Of a stretch of DNA of 64,000 nt, positions 47,181 to 59,260 are shown piece by piece. Below the pieces are notes generated by a model that saw only the letters and a list, made by a program, of their open reading frames with translations, was not told where the DNA came from and did no database searches. Origin of the DNA: Atopsyche davidsoni (Eukaryota > Arthropoda > Insecta > Trichoptera > Hydrobiosidae); the NCBI GenBank assembly GCA_022113835.1, contig JAILWY010000012.1, positions 6,820,001 to 6,884,000 on the forward strand, written 5' to 3'. The first letter of the stretch is position 1. Each line of letters begins with the position of its first letter. The position numbers and the translations under genes are program-made.

Positions 47181-47430
47181 GTGTTGACCTGGGGGTGCAG
47201 GAAGAAGTAGGTATCCCCTACAATAATTATGCAAGCCATTTTGCTATGTGTATTTACAGAGGGCAAAGTCAAATACCTGGCTGGCATTAAAATTCCTGTG
47301 AGGCGCGCGGTGACTAATTCCAGCCGAATGTTTGTCCACAATCACGCTAGGAGGACCGCACTGTGCGCCAGTAAAACAATTAAAACACGACATACTATTG
47401 CGTTTGTAATTAACTAACTGACCTCGTATT
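47180..47430. promoter_or_regulatory. GC-rich island with homeodomain motifs
   Basis: Contains GGTGACTAATTCC, AAACAATTAAAACACG and GTTTGTAATTAACTAAC, a run of homeodomain cores, plus the GAGGCGCGCGG block. Both strands are open in places without domains. Conserved enhancer is the best guess. Confidence 0.35.
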
Positions 47431-48222
47431 GGAGAGATAATATGATTGTGCTTATATTATTGGGATGTGTCAGAAAATATGTTTTCAGGCTACAAGAAAT
47501 TAAAAATTCCACACTGTATAATAAAATATTAAGCTATAGGTAGGAAGAAAATTTAATCAACCGATCACAGATGAAAGTGCAAAAAATAATCATCTAAAAT
47601 TCATCCGGAAACCTAGCATAGATTGCAAAAAAGAATTGCGTTGTATTAATGTACGTCAATTATCTATAATTCCAGAAGACGAAACCCAGAAAGATCTGTT
47701 TAAATTAAAGACGAATGAAATGATTTAATGCTCAATTTTAGAAACTTTTGATACGTTAATTATATTTGCTATTGTGTGATACTTTTTTTGTAATAATTAT
47801 GATTATTTAGTCATAATTCTTATGATTCAGTAAAAGTATGATTAAATGATAAGAAAATTGTTATATATGTTATACAAGCAGCTCAGAGGTGTTTTTATTC
47901 ATTTTATGCTCCCTTTGAAAAATTATCATTAGGTTTTAATTTATATACTTTTTTCCTATTGCTTGTGCTTATAAACTTTTATACAATGAATATTAGAAAT
48001 TAATTAATAAGAATTGAATACAATGATACTTCAAAGCTAAATCTTTAAATTGTAAATGATATAACTTTTATATATTTTTGCAGTTGTGTATTTTTATAGC
48101 GATAATAATGATGAACAATTGCGGTTTCAGAGGTGCTGGTTTTTACTGAATCATCAATAAAGTTTTTTATTATAATAATAAAAATTATGAAGGAAGCTGA
48201 AAGGTACAATGTAACATGGTTT
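47430..48222. other. AT-rich desert
   Basis: AT-rich sequence; nothing recognised. Confidence 0.5.
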
Positions 48223-48438
48223 TTATGAGATAATAACAATATGTCCTACAGCCTGACCCTCGCGTAAGTGGTGTTCCACGGCGGAGCAAGCTGGGTCGAG
48301 TAAACATCGTGTTTTACGCTTTCTTCTAGAATGTGCACTGGACATTTCAGACCGTATATCAATGTGCTTTCCCTCTGAAATTATTCTGTCAACGAGTGTA
48401 ACCCACCACTTGGGGGCTTCAAACGGTGGCTCGCAGGT
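48223..48438 (-). CDS. Candidate 3' exon, unrecognised product
   Basis: On the minus strand a strong acceptor (TTTTATTTCCTTGTTTAG) is followed by 71 open codons and TAA. The product starts TCEPPFEAPKWWVTLVDRII, has a basic SRRKRKTR patch at residues 37-44 (a possible nuclear signal) and ends in a hydrophobic GHIVIIS. A possible internal donor, AAGC|GTAAAA, would end it earlier. I do not recognise the family. On the plus strand the same island has an ATG (48241) with a GTAAGT donor at 48264, so strand is not certain. Confidence 0.38.
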   Translation of the reverse strand, partial: TCEPPFEAPKWWVTLVDRIISEGKHIDIRSEMSSAHSRRKRKTRCLLDPACSAVEHHLREGQAVGHIVIIS

Positions 48439-48867
48439 CTAAACAAGGAAATAAAACATATTGTTTATTCACTGCATAAACCTGGCTACTAGACACGACG
48501 CAAAAATATTTCAATGGTATAAAATATACTTTTTTAAAAATAATATTATTTCTTTAGTGGTTGTTTTTGACTTGGATGTATACTATTTATTTTGAAATTA
48601 TTGTATATTTGTGGCTTAATAACACAAAAGTAAACAAGAATTATACGTACTATACATATTGTTTGTCAACAACAGCAAAAATGACAAACAATGCGTAACT
48701 ATACGTACTGTTTGTTATATTTAAAATATAATAATATTAATATTTTACTTCTAATGCAGATAAAGTATTAATACAAATAAAAACGAAAGAACATTAAGAT
48801 AGTAATAAATTCAGTAGAGCTTATATATTATACTAGTTAAGACACATGTTATATAATTTTGTCAAAA

Positions 48868-48951
48868 TCACGTTCTAGTTTCTTTTAATATCAACAGATC
48901 GTCTTTATCTTCAATGAAGTACTGGAAAAGTCTCATGAATTCCAACAAGTC
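48868..48951 (-). CDS. Candidate last exon, unrecognised product
   Basis: On the minus strand a good acceptor (AAAAGTTTCTTTCAG) opens 27 codons, DLLEFMRLFQYFIEDKDD continuing to KETRT, then TGA. It looks like the end of a helical domain. A donor-like TTC|GTAAGT lies upstream on the same strand (about 49041), but its preceding frame has stops. It lies 430 bp upstream, in transcript sense, of the 48223-48438 frame; whether they share a transcript is unknown. Confidence 0.25.
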   Translation of the reverse strand, partial: DLLEFMRLFQYFIEDKDDLLILKETRT

Positions 48952-49285
48952 CTGAAAGAAACTTTTCAAATGGGTTATTAATGAACAAAAACATCCAGTA
49001 TTAACTTCTTCGTGAAAAAATATGTCAAAGTAGACTTACGAACAAGGTATTCAATTATTCTTGTTGTCCATGTTTTAGGTTATAAGTTGTTTAAAAAATA
49101 TGTTTTTTATGTAAATTTAAAAAAAACTGCCTAATAAGACACGAGATAATTAAATCAATATTTAAAGTTTGTTATCAAAAAACGTGTATGATGCAAGTTA
49201 TTTGATGTTTAGAAAAAAATAGCATGAAACTATTGAAACAAGTTGGGTTTATAAAATGTCCAATAGACTAATCGCGCTGTTTATT

Positions 49286-49293
49286 ATCTCAGT
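49286..49293 (+). repeat. hAT target-site duplication, left copy
   Basis: ATCTCAGT; the right copy at 49467-49474 is GTCTCAGT (7 of 8 match). Confidence 0.7.
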
Positions 49294-49466
49294 CAGTGGC
49301 GTGCGGTAAGGGAAAGCAAAGCACGGGTAAACAATGGGGTGGTTTATTTCTGGTATAACGACGCATGTTACTGATATATTTTTGTTAAGGGCATATATAT
49401 CATACGAATACCATATTGATATTCAGATTTCATTTGTTCATTGGTTGTCCTCACCGCATGCCACTG
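49294..49466. mobile_element. hAT-type MITE, 173 bp
   Basis: Termini CAGTGGCGTGCGGTAAGG and, inverted, CAGTGGCATGCGGTGAGG match at 16 of 18 positions. The 8-bp duplication and the CAGTGG start are hallmarks of the hAT superfamily. The interior is non-coding; frames crossing it are chance. It would depend on transposase from elsewhere. Confidence 0.82.
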
Positions 49467-51660
49467 GTCTCAGTTCAGCTGGTTCCCGTGCCCGGTGCAG
49501 GCCTGACCCGACGGTCTCGTGAGTCGTGCCTCGTTAATCACAGATTTAAAAAGCCTTCAACCCAGTTACGGTATTGGTCGATTTAATTACTGCTCTTGTA
49601 CGTCATGGGGTGCTTTATTCAAATATAAGTGGTCCATATGAAATATTGGTATTGTTAATAGTAGGGATTTTCATGCAAAGTAGAATTTTATGTTTATTAG
49701 AACAGAACAATGAGAAACAGTTACGTAATGACCTGCAGTAACAACTATGCTGCACAAAGTAAGAACAATTTATAAAAAGTAAACAAATAACACTTATTAT
49801 TGGACATATATAATTTAAAGATTATCTTGTTAAAATGATTGAGAGAAAAAATGTTATCCTTAATAATTTTGTGTGTTTTACCAAAACTAGGTTTATTGTG
49901 AAACGACGAGAAAAGTTCTCAAAGTTTTTTACGTGACACAGAGGGGATATAAAATAGAAACATCGGTTCCATAAGTGGACATAACAATTCAAATTTTCCG
50001 CTTAGTGACACAGTTGTTCAAATTTATAGGATGCCTGGCAGTGTGAGCTCAAATTGTAATTAATCATTAACAAAAAAATATTGTTTCCTTAGTTGTATCA
50101 CATTTGGATAAAATCTATTTTTATAATATATTTAAAACCTGGGTTGATAAAAAAATGGTCATTTTTGTGTTGATTGAAATGACGAAAAAAAATTTGGGAT
50201 GGATTTGTAAAAATTTAACAAAAGAATTTATCAAAAGATGCAAATAATTTATTTAAAACCAATGCGATTCGTATTTTCGAAATCAAACAATTTTATAATA
50301 ACAAAGCTCGGTAAATGTCGCACAAAGCGGTCAGTAAACTGGAAAATCTAAATAATTGAATGGTTTTCATGGATGCAGTGGACTAGCGCAGTTGCAAGGT
50401 GAATAGACATGAACGACCATCTATCATTTTATAAACTGAATTTATTTGCCGAATCATTACATTTTTCACTTTCATAATTTTTTTATGGTAAACGAACAGT
50501 TTGAAAACGATAAATATAGCATGTATTAGAAAGTAATATTGCTCAACTCAAATACACAAAGCAACGCTGTAATTTTCAAAGCTACTTAATAAACCTCTTC
50601 TTCTTTGAAAAATATAAATTTAAACAGATCAGTTGAAATTCAATAGGGTTTCAATACTTACAAATTATTTTTTAGGACATATTTTTAAAGTTACTTTTTA
50701 GATTTTAAATAAATTTTTAATGAGACGATAGGCAGATATAAGACGCAAAAGATAGCAATATAGTTAGTATTTTAACCCCTGAAGTTCTTGTAACAAGAAA
50801 AAATATAAATAAAATATACCTCTTAATTTATACCCCTTGAGAACATTCTTAAACAAGTCAATAATAGTGGTAATGTGGAAAACAGTGTAGAATTACAGTA
50901 TTTTACTAAATATAATTATTTTTACATTAACATACAAAAAATTAAATTAGTCGCAGGTCCGATTTTTTCCTTTATTTGCAAACCTTAAAGCTCATGCTAA
51001 AACGCCCATATGTTTTTTAAATACTAAGCTTATATAAGTCACAAATTACTTCATGCTACTTTCTTATACAACAACGAGGCAATTAACTAAGTTAAAGGTT
51101 AATAACGACTTAGTATTTTATTCAGTTCTTAGTAGTCATTCCCTGGCGACCTAGAGAAGCTCAAAGTCAAGGATATAAGTTAAAGCAGTCAATTCATTGC
51201 TAGATCAAGCAGGTAAATAAAACTATTATTTCTATAAAAGAAATCATACCAAAGCATAAGATAAAACAGCATAAATGTTTGTTTCTTGAACGAATTAAAA
51301 AATATAGGTTTGTATTTTTTAATTATATTCATCGTGTGTTTGATAATTTTAGATTATGTTTATACTGGTTTAAATAAAGTTTATGATATTAAAACATATT
51401 TTGATTAAGACATGAACAGACGATTCCAAAATAAAAATCGCATAGAAGATTGTGTAAATTTTAGGTGAACGCGTCATATCTATTAAAAAAGTGGACTCGG
51501 CGTTGGTGGGTATTTCCAGATGATATTTGTTTTATAATTGTAAGAAAACATTGCGGTTTAAAAATTAAGCATTCCAAAATATTTGGAAAAGTAAGCATTG
51601 AATATATATTACGGTATTGTATATTTAAGAAACTCCGTTTATAATAAACACAGCATCTAA
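49467..51660. other. GC-rich patch then AT-rich desert
   Basis: 49467-49530 is GC-rich (GGTTCCCGTGCCCGGTGCAGG) without a frame. From 49570 on the sequence is AT-rich with no supported feature. A 76-codon minus frame at 51461-51691 has no domain. Confidence 0.45.
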
Positions 51661-51990
51661 CAAAATTAAGCTGCAAACAATGAAAGCTCATTCCGGCGTC
51701 TTGTTTCAGCGCAACGCAGCCTTATTCGATTTAATTTTCCAAAGGCTATTAAAGCCTTCCCCGAGGCTTGATAAGAAAAAAGATTTAATTAAAAACTAAC
51801 CTGTTTTAAATTCCGCGCCAACCTACTTAAGTTTATAATTAAGCTTCTAACTTGATGTATGGAGCTCTTAGCACGTTATGAGGTAGTTAGCTAACTGATA
51901 CAATAACTGCGCCGGCCTTCATTACAGGTGATTTATTCCACGCACCTGTGCTCCTGAGTTCGTCTTCCTCTAAGAATTTAATATCATACG
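51660..51990. promoter_or_regulatory. Island with paired E-boxes
   Basis: CAGGTGATTTATTCC and CGCACCTGTG near 51927-51951 place CAGGTG and CACCTG in inverted orientation. Several TTTAATT homeodomain cores precede them. No coding support. Confidence 0.33.
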
Positions 51991-53390
51991 CAAGATAAAA
52001 TAGCTCAGATGACAACGCGCGTGCGGACTTTTTGCGTGTGAACATTTTCAAGGTTCCCTGCAAAACGGTTATGTACCTACGAATATACTGTAGGGTGGTT
52101 CTAAGCCATGAACTCTCTTATGACCCCTAATAATAAATTGACGATACACGAAAATAAAAAAAATAGTTTATAACAAATGTTAAAATAAATAGTACATATG
52201 TATATTGCCAATATAAAACTATTTTAGTCTGGATAAGTTTTATTTTTAATGAATGTAAAATTTATATTTGTTAACAAATTTACAAAAAAGACAAACAATC
52301 TGGTGATATTTTAATGTATATATTCACATAAGAATGTTAGCGTGTATGTGTTTTATTTGAGATAAGACATTTGCTAGAAAATATAAGTAAGTTTATAAGT
52401 ATTGTAAATTGGTGTCATCAATACTTTTTTAATGTAACGTAAAATACTTTCGGGATAACAAAGGGCTAATTATAAAATGAGAGTAAAAGTCGTAAACTGA
52501 GGAGTACCCAAAGATTTTAAATAATCATAACGACAAAAAAAAAACAATATATATAGTAATTTAACGTCGGAATTTTTTTTGTCATTTATTTATAATTTCT
52601 TTAAACAGATTTTTTTAACGCAAAGTTATATAAAGGGTTGATTTGGGATGAAATTTAGTAGATTATACCATATTTAATAAAAATATAAACATACCTTAAA
52701 CTTACAAATAAGTGTTTTGCTATTTGATCATACTCTATTAAATATATATACATTATTTATGAACTTAAAAATAATTACGTTAGTTAGTTAAGATACCATA
52801 CGGAGGATAAATGTTTTTCTTCCTCTATTGATTTAAAATAATTAGTTATTTTAAAAGTTACTTATAAAGTTAAGTTGATTCTCGTGTATTCATAAAGTAA
52901 TATTTAAGTTGAAAATATACAAAACATGTAACTTTGTTTGCCATCGTAGGTTTACCCTGACCCGGCCACCCCCAAGTAATTTATTTGATTTTAATTACAA
53001 ACCTTTGGACCAATTATACTTCTTTGTTGTAATGGTATTTGGCTGTTTCGGTTTTTTTACCCTAAACCTTTGCTGGTCCTGGTTTTTTATAATGTTGAAT
53101 TTATTAATAAAAAATATTTGAAACCAGTAAATTTCAAACAAGGCTAACATTACTTTTAGACGGTTGGAAATTGATGTAACGAATGTATTGTGTATATTAT
53201 GTATTGCTTGCTTTTAATATTCATATTGTTTTCATAAGATTGAGAAAAATACTGTTGATATGCCTGATACTCAATGCCCACAGTTCCTTTTACTCACTTA
53301 CAAAAAAATTGTGAGTAAATCATATACAGAGTGCTGTTTCCATGGTCCAATAGAAAAAGATTTTCTGCATCAAATGGCAACCAAGTAGTT
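51990..53390. other. AT-rich desert
   Basis: AT-rich. A 70-codon frame at 52909-53121 is hydrophobic and AT-driven. Nothing recognised. Confidence 0.5.
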
Positions 53391-53640
53391 CGTTAAACTT
53401 TGTCAATAAATCGTCATTAGATTGCATCCACCTACATAAACAAGCCGAAGCAACGTGACGTTCAGATATTAAGTATCGCATATTCAAAACGACAAGATAA
53501 CCTCAGACTAAACAACAACCAACTTAATATCTTCGTTTACCCTCTCTCCTGAATAACATCAGGTTTATACAATAGTTCATTTAGATACAACCGCAGTGAC
53601 GTCACAACGTATACATTTTAGAAACAAACTTACACTGTAT
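53390..53640. promoter_or_regulatory. Weak island with CRE
   Basis: Balanced block with a perfect TGACGTCA at 53597-53604. No frame. Confidence 0.28.
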
Positions 53641-54300
53641 ACATATTTCATATTAATTACTCCATATTTTCTCACGAATTTCTCAAACTGAAACTGCTTT
53701 TAATTGGATATTTTAAGTTATAGGTTTTAATCTGATTTTCTATGCCAAAAACTTGTTAGTATCTTATAAAACACGAAATTTGATCTAATAGATATTGATT
53801 TTAGTGAAATCGTTCAGTGAATGATGGTCGGTCAAAAAAATAAAGATTAGAAGATCAAAAGTAAATTAACCATTCTTGTTAATACAATAAAATTAAAGGT
53901 TAAATATAGATGGAATTACCCTATATGATAACCTTAAAATCCTTTTATGATAAAAATTTCATTTTGACATAAAAAAAAGTAAGGATAAAATTCGTAAATA
54001 TAACAGATTTGGTTATTGTTTATGTATCATGATAGGTGGAGTACGTATCATATATAAATAACAATAATAAATAATACTGTACCAATGTTATAACTTTGGT
54101 TAGTATAAAACTAATTTAACAAACCTCTCATAAACTAGGCGTAACTCTATACCAAAAATTAGTTTACTTTATACACATAGTTCTAAAATGTTTAATTTTA
54201 TAAAAGAAACCAAATTGTAATATTATAACAGCAAGGTATATTTGGTCTGTAGATAGTTAATTTTAAGTTATATTTTCCCCTGCATAAAGCCTTACATTAA
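53640..54300. other. AT-rich desert
   Basis: AT-rich sequence; nothing recognised. Confidence 0.5.
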
Positions 54301-54329
54301 CATTCAGAACAGACTCCTTCTGCTATCAG

Positions 54330-54504
54330 ACCGCGGGAGCTCGAGGCTCGCTCCTTGTCCTGGTCTCCGCGGAAGATTGTTCCCGCAGATAGTGTCCCAG
54401 ACTTCCTGAGGGGCAATTATAAGTTATTACTCGGGACATGTCCGGGACTCCGGCCCATGCTGCGAGTGTCCGCGCCCCTGACGCTGCGACTTCTGTATCT
54501 CTGA
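54330..54504 (+). CDS. Candidate last exon, unrecognised product
   Basis: A strong acceptor (CTCCTTCTGCTATCAG) precedes 57 open codons and TGA. The peptide includes ARSLSWSPRKIVPADSVPDF and a leucine-rich end LTLRLLYL. The island is about 55% G+C, so frames on the minus strand are also open (54326-54520) and one of those also follows an acceptor-like string. I recognise no family; it may be a GC-rich regulatory island. Confidence 0.28.
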
Positions 54505-54519
54505 CCCAATTGAATAACA

Positions 54520-55180
54520 CACGAACAATAATTTTTGTGTTCCTTGCTGTGAACTATCATAGATTCACCTTGATATTATGCCATTGATGTGAACAATAGA
54601 TGCGCAATTTTGATTTAATTAAATGTCACATTGATGAAATAAAACGTTAAAGCGTTGAAAATAAAATAATACATCAAGATCAGATCTGTTTTTTAACCAA
54701 TGAAATATTTCAAAACAGTCATTTTTTTGCTGAATTATTTGTGGCTTGTCTGTTGACTTTAATCGGTTTCTCAAAACATGGAAAAATAATTAAATAATCA
54801 GAAGCACGCAAAGAATTATTAAATTATATACAATAAAAAGGATTTTTTGAATATTTTGTTACTTATTAAATTTATTTTGCTATCAATAGACAAGTTCGCA
54901 AAATAAAACATGTTATTGATATTTATTCGCAAACTTCAATTTTGATGTCTTTTTTGACACTACATAAAGTTTTGAAAAAAAAAAAAAATTATATTGAGAC
55001 ATTGATTCAAAGCCATGGATTGATTTGTGACTGGACCAGAAAAATAAAATGAACTTATCAGAATACTTAATTTTGAGATTGCACATATCTGGGTTTTGTA
55101 AAAATACATTGGCTTAAAATATCATTGTTTTTTTTAAAAACAAGCAGATGGTTGTTAAACGTGTAACAGTTTTTACTATT
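54520..55180. other. AT-rich desert
   Basis: AT-rich with a poly-A run near 54976. Nothing recognised. Confidence 0.5.
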
Positions 55181-55340
55181 TAAACGTGACGTTTTTATTA
55201 CAGACGTCCCAGGGAACTGTTCCTTACTCTATGGTCGTGGTAATAGAGATTTTAGGAAGATAAGTGATATGCATAGTTTATGGCGTTATACTGTTTATTG
55301 TGTGCCTCATAAGCCCAAGGGGGTATTCCTAACCGCTACG
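55180..55340. promoter_or_regulatory. Balanced-composition island
   Basis: Contains GACGTCCC and GTTTATGGCG, a homeodomain-like site. No frame is supported. Confidence 0.25.
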
Positions 55341-55839
55341 TGGTAAGATTATTTAATTAGATAAAAATAATTACTTACTAGAAAAATATATCTTTGAACA
55401 ACATAATTTTTGTCTACTTTTAATGTTGAACGCTCAAGTGCAGTATGTGTCTGTTAAAAATTTATAAATAAACGCTAGTAAAGAAGATTTAAGAAATACC
55501 AAAAATATTTTTTTACTATTAATTTTAGAATTTAACCAGTATGATACCTAATAAATAAAATCAATAAACCTGACAAAATATATGCACTTAATATTATTGG
55601 TATGTTTTAAATTCATGTATGTAATTTATTTGTGTGGCATTATATACTAAATAAACAGGCTAAGTTTAAATCATTAAGTAGACGATAATTTATTCAAGAA
55701 AAATATCAAATAAAATAACTTCAATCAAAATGATGAAACGTAACGATACTTTAATCAATAGATTTTATTTTACATTTTCACGAAGTAAATCATTTGTTAT
55801 TTATTAAATAAATCCTTAACATGTAAGTAATGAGATAAA

Positions 55840-56180
55840 CGTGGCTACAAGATTGTGGAAACGGGGTATTTTTTGCATCATCTGTAGATACCAACTATTC
55901 CAGCAACAAGCCAGAAGTAATTATCGCATCTTGCTGTTTTGTTTGCAAAACTTTTCAAGATACAACGCTCCTTGAGATGAATTATTTGCTCGGGGTATTG
56001 AAGCAACACGAACCTTCCCAGCAAATTATTCGCTCTCTATGGAATCGTATTTAGGACCTACAAAATTTATAGTTATATAAAAACTACCGAGAGCAGAGCG
56101 TAACCTTCAGAAAGTGCTGTAATTTTACAGCCCAGGGACGCTGTGGTCCGCGGTATAATACACTACACTGCCATATTACT
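55840..56180. promoter_or_regulatory. Balanced-composition island
   Basis: An evenly composed block from 55845 to 56175 with scattered ATTA cores and no open frame of note. The AT-rich DNA before it (55340-55840) shows nothing. Confidence 0.25.
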
Positions 56181-56459
56181 AATCTCCAGGGTTTCAACTC
56201 TGTTTTATTTTGTTTGTGTAGAATTTCACTATATGATATAAAAAATACCAATTAACATACTTAATTTAAAAAAAAATTGTGAAATGAGCTTTGTGACTAT
56301 TTTATAGTAAATGAAACCATTTTATATTTGGGTATTTTTTTCTCGTCGGTAATCACAATTGATAACGTACAAAGATTTTGTCTGTCGAACAAAGTTTCAT
56401 ATGAATTAACTTCAAAATATTACTTTATTTACGATTAAACCGCACTAAGTACGTAACAA

Positions 56460-56860
56460 CATAACAACCGTTCAACAAATTGCATCAAAGCGCTATTAAT
56501 CAGCCATTTTTTTCACGATTTTGCTGTCAGTCGTTATGTTTCCTGTGAGGTGCGAGTAATTAATTTGAAATTTAGATCAATAATTGAAGGAGTGTGTTTG
56601 TTTTTTGTGGTAAACTACGTTGGCGATGTAGGGTTGAAGTTTTCTCGCAAGATTACCCCGGAGTACAGTTTTGTCACTGGCAGCTTTTTACCACAACTAC
56701 ATTTATGGTAGTGCTGAATAATAACATCACTCTAAAATAAAGAGCAGCTCTGAGCAATGCGAGCAGTTCCACGGTTACTTAGGAGGGCGTGATGGATGGG
56801 CGGCGCGTGCGTGCTTCCAACTAACGGACCTGCCCGTAATAAAAGTACCGGAAAACGCGC
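56460..56860. promoter_or_regulatory. GC-richer island with homeodomain cores
   Basis: CGCTATTAATCAGCC and GAGTAATTAATTTG are followed by a GC-rich stretch at 56760-56850 (GATGGGCGGCGCGTGCGTG). TTTATGGTAG near 56703 is Hox-like. Candidate enhancer. Confidence 0.32.
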
Positions 56861-57200
56861 CTGTTTAATCAAATACTAAGGTAAACTCTTTCTGTTAACA
56901 GCCTACCATTGGCGTTAATGCCTATTTTTAGTTTCATACAAAAAAAATACTCTTTAAAACGATTCTGCCTAAGATAGGGTATATGCAAGACTCATTCATT
57001 TATAATTTTGTAGGTCTCAAAAAGCATGTATAAAATGTGATAAACAATACATTCAATCTACCTACAGTGGTTAAAAAGCATTATTGTTATGTAAATTAGG
57101 TATTTCATAAATAATAAAAAAATTAATGACCAACAATTTCAATATAATGTTCAATCAAAATTTTAAAGTTTCTATTCAAAACTCAAGATTACAACGTCTA
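56860..57200. other. AT-rich, nothing recognised
   Basis: AT-rich spacer. Confidence 0.5.
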
Positions 57201-57680
57201 ATATTCAGATTAGTAAGGCCGCGAGAATTTAATCACTTCTCAGAAATAAATTTTCGGCGGGCAGCTCCGAGCATTACACGCAACAATTACAGCAGGCCAT
57301 CCCTGCGCCCGGCAGAAGTCTCCAGTCATCGTCCGTAATAAACAGACAGTCTCTATTAAAACGTCAAATCACCCCGAGGAGGCCTTTGAAACGCACAAAG
57401 CAACAAGTGAGAAGATGAAATAAAAAGTCAACAGTCCATGTTGGTTTAATATTTAATTACGCCGGTACGAAGTCCCATCACAATCTGGCCTGTGAATAGA
57501 AGCTGAGTAAATATATGGGAATGGGATACGGGCACCTATATGAATTGTACGGTCATTCTCGATGTAATCTATTTCTATACAAAATTAGGATTAATCTAGG
57601 CAAGTGGCCGAGCTGCTGTGTTATTTAGATCAAGATGTGTGAAGAAAACATCTCGTTATCTGTGAGCCCAGTATATATTT
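57200..57680. promoter_or_regulatory. Long GC-richer island
   Basis: About 450 bp of raised G+C (strongest at 57250-57420). A plus-strand frame (57126-57338) enters it without domain or splice support. Conserved regulatory DNA is the likely reading. Confidence 0.3.
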
Positions 57681-59000
57681 TCTCAGAGCTAACTTTCAAA
57701 AGCACAAAAAAATTAAAAGATGTATATTAAATGTAATAAAAAGAACCTGTGAGATTTATTTTTTGTAGCATAAATACAAAAAAAATCTGTTGTTTATAAA
57801 TGTACTGTGATACATAAAGTTTATTATTAAACCAAGCGTTTATGTAAAAAGGGTTATTAATAATCATATATTCAATCAGTATTTAAATAAATCACTTTCA
57901 TAATATTAGGTGTTTTGATAGTAAGTTGACAGAATAAAACAATCTTGGTTGGAGTAATAATTCAAATGGTCTGATGATGTATTGTATTCAATTATGAATC
58001 ACAAGACAAAAAAAAACTTAACTTCGGATTGTTTTTTTTGGAAATTAGATCACATTTTAAGATGTGCATTATTTATATTAAATAAATAAAATAAAAAATG
58101 AGCCCTTTTTTAAGACAAAACTAGGTTAATATTTTATATGTATGGTCAAGATATGCATCCAACATAATAATAATGATTTGCGTGATTATAAAATATCAAC
58201 AATCTTAAAAACCTCATATTTTAATACTCCAAGCCGTTGTAAAAATTGTATATATTATTTTTTATCTTGTGATTTTACAACTTCCTCGAAACCCACAATT
58301 TAATTTAGTTTTCTTAGATCGATATTCCCGAGGCCACCTAAATGTTTTATGAGTAAGGCCGGAATCCGTATTTTTAATTATCAGTGTTCAGAACGTATTT
58401 TTTTTTATTAAAAACCTCAACGCCTTTAGCACAAAAGAAAAACTATCAAAGTCTTACTACATATATTATTAAAAAACAGTTTGTTACAGTCTCAAGTGAG
58501 TTAGAAAATTAGCGTACTTTTTTATAACTTTAATTTATATTTAATTGAAATATTATTAAAATATTTTTCTTCTATTATTTACTTTGAAAATAAATAGGTG
58601 TGTAATTTGATGATAATGGCGATCTTGAGTTGATATTTTGTAAGTATTTTTTTTAAACTTCTTCAAGACCTGTAATATATGATAAATAGTAATAGTAATC
58701 CAATTGATACGATTATCTTGTAAAAATATAATGCGTCGTCATTGATTAAATAGAAAGATATTTTAAGAAGAAGAAAAGTGCCGATATTTTGATTTTGTTA
58801 TAAAAAATACAAGGCATGACAATATCATCAAATTAAAGGTAAATTAGTATAATTTAATAAAATATTCCTATTAGTATTTGAATTTTAAGACAATAAATAA
58901 AATAACATCAAAGTTATTATAAAACGTAAAATATTAATAATCGAATAAAAACAAGCTTTTAAGCAAGTAAATTAGTTATTGAATATTTTTTAACGTTGAT
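57680..59000. other. AT-rich desert
   Basis: AT-rich sequence; nothing recognised. Confidence 0.5.
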
Positions 59001-59260
59001 CTGGTTTTGTATAAACCCGTCTCTTAGTGGATAGGTGGCTTACGTGAAACCCTCGCAATTAACGTAACCTCCGAGCGAATTTAATGGTGGTTTATTTTTC
59101 TTACCTGGCCCGGAGAACAGCCATAAAGGTGTGCCGGAGCGTAATTACGGGCTATCGGTAGCCAAATGAATTAATAATACTGCGAAATAAAGCTGCGGTA
59201 ATAACCCGACCGAGATTTGGATCTACATTCAGCTTTTGGCTGAATTTAAGTAATCATTTT
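59000..59260. promoter_or_regulatory. GC-rich island with Hox-type sites
   Basis: Contains GCAATTAACG, GCCATAAAGG (an Abd-B-class core), GCGTAATTACGGGC and GAATTAATAATAC. The density of ATTA cores in a GC-rich context is notable. No coding frame. Confidence 0.4.
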
